Assembly (NCBI GenBank): GCA_947452215.1
Contig: CANGCD010000004.1
Coordinates: forward strand, 1 to 35,412
DNA length: 35,412 nucleotides
Source: Cytophagaceae bacterium
GTDB taxonomy: Bacteria > Bacteroidota > Bacteroidia > Cytophagales > Spirosomataceae
Direction: 5' to 3'
Below the pieces are notes generated by a model. The model worked only from the letters and a program-made list of their open reading frames with translations, did not search any database and was not told where the DNA came from. Positions 32,499 through 35,412 of this stretch are shown in pieces. Both the position numbers and the translations under genes were made by a program. Within the stretch, counting starts at the first letter, position 1. Every line of letters begins with the position of its first letter.

Positions 32499-33467
32499 TT
32501 GAAATTAAGCAAAAATATTCAAAGCACAGCAAAAAAAGTTTTAGGCCAAGAAGCTGAGGCCATTCTTCGTGTAAGCGATGGAATTGATTCAGAATTCGAA
32601 GCCTGTGTTGAACATTTGCTGGACCGTAAAGGCCGCATCGTCTTTACGGGAATTGGGAAATCGGCGATCATCGCCCAAAAGATTGTGGCAACCATGAATT
32701 CCACCGGGACGCCCGCGCTCTTTATGCATGCGGCAGATGCAATTCATGGAGATTTGGGTATGATTCAAGCGGGTGATTCAGTGATTTGTATTTCAAAATC
32801 TGGCGATACGCCCGAAATTAAGGTTTTAGTGCCTTTGATTAAGCGTACGGGTGTTTCTTTGATTGCCATGGTGTCCAATAAACAATCGTATTTAGGTCAG
32901 CAGGCCGATTTTGTTTTGCACGCACTCGCTGAGCAAGAGGCGGATTTGATGAATTTAGCACCCACTACGTCCACCACGGTGGCCTTGGCTTTAGGCGATG
33001 CATTGGCTGTGTGTTTGTTGGAATGCAAAGGTTTTACCGCTCAAGATTTTGCCAAATACCACCCGGGTGGAGCTTTGGGAAAACGCATGTATTTGAAGGT
33101 GAGTGATATTTATCCCCAACATGATTTTCCGGTGATTGCACCTGATGCGAGCATTCAGGAGGCTATTCACGAAATCAGTTCGAAGCGTTTAGGTGCGACA
33201 GCTGTGGTGGATGCAGAAAATCAACTTATTGGAATTATTACAGACGGTGACGTTCGACGTATGTTGGAAAAGAAATCCAATTGGTCCGAGATTCAGTTAG
33301 GGGATATGATGAATCGATCACCGAAAACAATCGAATCGGATTCCTTCGCCACAGAGGCTTTGGCTCTTATGCAATCCCTGAATATTACGCAATTGGTCGT
33401 GACGGAAAATAAAAAGGCCGTGGGATTTGTTCATCTCCACGACCTTTTGAAAGAGGGTATCGTCTAA
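32499..33467 (+). CDS. kdsD: Arabinose-5-phosphate isomerase (KdsD/KpsF family)
   Basis: KdsD converts ribulose 5-phosphate to arabinose 5-phosphate, the first step towards Kdo for lipopolysaccharide. The N-terminal SIS domain has GRIVFTGIGKSAIIAQKIV (about 44-62), the active-site SKSGDTPEIKVLVPLIK region and HPGGALGKRMYLKVSDIYP. Two CBS domains follow (about 200-322; GATAVVDAENQLIGIITDGD and the final CBS). It is 322 residues, typical of the family. The track start 32451 lies upstream of the probable promoter. The TTG at 32499 (KLSKNIQSTAKKVLGQEAEA) fits the family N-terminus; no ATG is available before the domain. It ends 2 bases from the stop of the convergent DUF4293-type gene. No other kds genes are present. 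Confidence 0.93.
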   Translation: MKLSKNIQSTAKKVLGQEAEAILRVSDGIDSEFEACVEHLLDRKGRIVFTGIGKSAIIAQKIVATMNSTGTPALFMHAADAIHGDLGMIQAGDSVICISKSGDTPEIKVLVPLIKRTGVSLIAMVSNKQSYLGQQADFVLHALAEQEADLMNLAPTTSTTVALALGDALAVCLLECKGFTAQDFAKYHPGGALGKRMYLKVSDIYPQHDFPVIAPDASIQEAIHEISSKRLGATAVVDAENQLIGIITDGDVRRMLEKKSNWSEIQLGDMMNRSPKTIESDSFATEALALMQSLNITQLVVTENKKAVGFVHLHDLLKEGIV

Positions 33468-33469
33468 AA

Positions 33470-33943
33470 TTAACGCATACGGTTCGAAGATTGCACGAGC
33501 ATTTCGTCTTTTCGTACCAAGCGATTCGCAATCATATTTGCAAGCAAAGATACAACCATGGCATAAAACCCATAGCCATATTTTCCTTGTGCCTCTGGCT
33601 CAAACATCGGCATTGCCTCTTTGAAAATCACCCAAAATGCATAAGCCATCGCTCCAGCTAATAGGAGTGAATTAATCAACCCAAGCATCATTTGACGAAT
33701 TCGGTTTTTGAAAGAGAAAATCGTTATCAATGTAACAATCGTCGATAAAGTCAATAAAATAACAATGGCAATGGCGCTTGTTTCGGTGGTATTGCCAGCT
33801 GCCGTTAACGTCCATTTATTAAAAAGTAATTCGGCTCTTTGGCCTGATTGCCCAATTTTCGCCCAAATGCTCCAGCCCGTAGATACAAGGCAATTAGCAA
33901 TGAGAACTAGGCATAAGAAAAGTGTTTGTGGTCTTTGAATCAT
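33470..33943 (-). CDS. DUF4293-family four-helix membrane protein
   Basis: This 157-residue integral membrane protein has four hydrophobic helices: LFLCLVLIANCLVSTGWSIW near 8-27, IAIVILLTLSTIVTLITIFS, LGLINSLLLAGAMAYAFWVI and YGFYAMVVSLLANMIANRLV. The MIQRPQTLFL start and the C-terminal RLVRKDEMLVQSSNRMR tail fit the Bacteroidota DUF4293 family as I know it. The track start at 34060 overlaps the end of the carotenoid gene by 94 bases; ATG 33943 removes this and starts at the conserved N-terminus. No function is known. It is 23 bases after the carotenoid desaturase gene on the same strand and may be cotranscribed. Confidence 0.82.
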   Translation of the reverse strand: MIQRPQTLFLCLVLIANCLVSTGWSIWAKIGQSGQRAELLFNKWTLTAAGNTTETSAIAIVILLTLSTIVTLITIFSFKNRIRQMMLGLINSLLLAGAMAYAFWVIFKEAMPMFEPEAQGKYGYGFYAMVVSLLANMIANRLVRKDEMLVQSSNRMR

Positions 33944-33966
33944 AATCGTAAATGTTTCCTGCGAAA

Positions 33967-35412
33967 TTAAGCATTTTCCTGAAAAAGCTTGGCGGCAATT
34001 TTTGCCGAACTCAAACAGAGCGGAATTCCTCCGCCGGGATGTACGCTTCCGCCCATCCAATACAAGTTTTTAATGGCTGAACGGTAATTAGGATGGCGTA
34101 AAAAAGCCGCAAATTTATTGTTGGACGAGTTGCCATACAAAGCTCCCCCCGCCGAAGAAGTTCGGGATTCGATGCGCCTCGGGTCTAAATAATCTTCCAC
34201 AACGATGTAATCTTCCAAATTTATACCCAAAACACGGTTGATTTTCTGAATAACATTTCTTCGACAAGCTTCTATCAGCGCGTCCCAATCTTGGCCTGAA
34301 TTGGCCGGCGCATTGATTAATATAAACCAGTTTTCACAACCATCTGGCGCATCCTCTTTTGCCACTTTACTTGAGATATGTATGTAGACAGTAGGGTCAT
34401 CAAATAAGGTTTCTTTTTCAAATATGGCTTTAAATTCAGCTTGGTAATCCTTCGAAAAAAAGATATTATGAACGCCTAATTCTTCAAATACGCGGTTAAT
34501 TCCCCAATAAAAAATAACGCCTGAGCTGGATTTGGGCTGATTGAGTAATTTGTTAGGTCGGAGGGATTCAGGCAATAGCTGATTGTAGCTAGGGCGGATA
34601 TCCGCGTTGCTTGCCACGATATCAAAATCGTACGAGCCTTTTTTAGTTTGAATGCCGTCTGCTACGTTGCCTTTTGTACGGATTTTCTCAACCGCTTCAT
34701 TCAATCGGAACTGAACACCTAATTCCTTCGCTAAGCGAACTAAGGCCTTGGGAATTTCGATCATACCGCCTTTAGGGAAATAGGCTCCAAGGTTGTACTC
34801 TAGGTGCGGAATAATGGAAAGTGTGGCGGGCGTTTGATATGGATCAGAGCCGTTGTACGTTGCATATCGGTCGAACAATTGCACCGTTTTAGGGTTTTTG
34901 AATTTCGATTTATGTGCTTGATGCATCGTTTGGAAGAGTCCAAGTTTATGCAAATTTGCATAGCCATGCATGGCTTTTTTACTCGTCCACGTGCTGAATT
35001 TATGCAAGGAGTCATCCAAGAATAAATCACTTACGATGTTGTATTTTTCGCCCGCTTCTTTAATATATCGGTATATCGTTGACGCATCCTCATGCAGCGC
35101 TTCAGCCATTAATGTGGCTGTTTCGGCAGGGTCCTCGACGGTTTTTAATCGGGTTTGATCTTCCCAAAAGTACGAGCAAATTTCAGGTAACCGCTCGTAG
35201 TTGAAGTAATCCCGCGGATTCTTGCCCGCTAGTTCGAATAATTCATCGACGAGTTGAGGCATCGTAAACAAAGAGGGGCCCGTGTCAAAGCGATAACCTT
35301 GGAGTTCAAGTAAACCTAATTTGCCCCCAGCACGCTCATTCGCTTCAAATACAGTAACAGCATGACCGAGTAATTGCATGCGAATCGCAAATGCAATTCC
35401 ACCGATACCTGA
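33967..35412 (-). CDS. CrtI-type carotenoid desaturase (phytoene desaturase or CrtD-like), 5' end cut by window
   Basis: This FAD-dependent carotenoid desaturase acts in pigment synthesis at the membrane. The frame runs open to the last base of the window. The first visible residues SGIGGIAFAIRMQLLGH are the FAD Rossmann motif, so the track's ATG at 35379 is internal and only a few N-terminal residues are missing. Then come FEANERAGGKLGLLELQGYR, RFDTGPSLFTMPQLVDELF and the C-terminal WMGGSVHPGGGIPLCLSSAK FAD motif. The visible part is 481 residues. The GGSVHPGGGIP version resembles CrtD (hydroxycarotenoid 3,4-desaturase) as well as CrtI, so the exact step is open. No other crt genes are in the window. 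Confidence 0.9.
   Translation of the reverse strand, partial: SGIGGIAFAIRMQLLGHAVTVFEANERAGGKLGLLELQGYRFDTGPSLFTMPQLVDELFELAGKNPRDYFNYERLPEICSYFWEDQTRLKTVEDPAETATLMAEALHEDASTIYRYIKEAGEKYNIVSDLFLDDSLHKFSTWTSKKAMHGYANLHKLGLFQTMHQAHKSKFKNPKTVQLFDRYATYNGSDPYQTPATLSIIPHLEYNLGAYFPKGGMIEIPKALVRLAKELGVQFRLNEAVEKIRTKGNVADGIQTKKGSYDFDIVASNADIRPSYNQLLPESLRPNKLLNQPKSSSGVIFYWGINRVFEELGVHNIFFSKDYQAEFKAIFEKETLFDDPTVYIHISSKVAKEDAPDGCENWFILINAPANSGQDWDALIEACRRNVIQKINRVLGINLEDYIVVEDYLDPRRIESRTSSAGGALYGNSSNNKFAAFLRHPNYRSAIKNLYWMGGSVHPGGGIPLCLSSAKIAAKLFQENA

Noticed and set aside
33944-34060. N-terminal extension of the DUF4293-type ORF
   Set aside because: It mostly overlaps the end of the carotenoid gene in another frame and is Arg-rich without family likeness.
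1-35412. CRISPR arrays, tRNA or rRNA genes, insertion sequences, phage genes
   Set aside because: No regularly spaced direct repeats, clover-leaf folds, transposase or integrase motifs, or terminal inverted repeats were seen.

Overview
The window is a gene-dense stretch of a Bacteroidota chromosome. GldH (gliding motility), a Bacteroidota-type LptD, a RicT/PSP1 protein with an arginine-glycine-proline tail, BadF-type sugar kinase, CrtI/CrtD carotenoid desaturase and promoters resembling the phylum's TTTG-N17-TAnnTTTG consensus all point that way. The overall feel is Cytophagales, perhaps a pigmented freshwater or soil species, but the genus is inference. I see no rRNA, tRNA, CRISPR array, phage or insertion sequence, and no gap between genes exceeds about 120 bases. 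No clearly new multi-gene system stands out.

Layout, left to right. carA (+) ends in a perfect palindromic terminator. A minus-strand three-gene unit follows: a cytochrome b5-like protein, a BadF/BadG-type sugar kinase, and a large conserved protein of unknown function. A plus-strand lipoprotein with its own terminator leads into thiL, a WbqC-family gene and a membrane nucleotide-sugar 4,6-dehydratase. A PAP2/sphingomyelin-synthase-like membrane protein (-) and a lipoprotein MsrA (+) diverge. lptD (-) faces an operon of cell-wall amidase, MlaD/MCE lipid-transport protein and prmA (+). A SNF2-family helicase (+) comes next. Then mntR (-) and mntH (+) diverge from a region that carries a good promoter and a palindromic candidate operator.

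From 20 to 32.4 kb everything is on the minus strand and tightly packed. In transcription order it reads recQ, purD, ricT-like, gldH, Lrp/AsnC regulator, RND adaptor, a family-9 glycosyltransferase, RND permease, ribD, with several start/stop overlaps. kdsD (+) diverges from recQ. A DUF4293-type membrane protein and a carotenoid desaturase cut by the window end (both -) close the region.

A recurring theme is the outer envelope: Kdo precursor synthesis (kdsD), LPS export (lptD), lipid trafficking (MlaD), peptidoglycan hydrolysis (amidase), surface sugar modification (4,6-dehydratase, WbqC, GT9), efflux (RND) and gliding (gldH). Several ORF-track starts are too long (amidase, ribD, PAP2, mntR, mlaD, asnC, kdsD, DUF4293). 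I have moved these using family N-termini, overlap and promoter position. Three genes (lptD, kdsD, cytochrome b5-like) have no usable ATG and appear to start at TTG.
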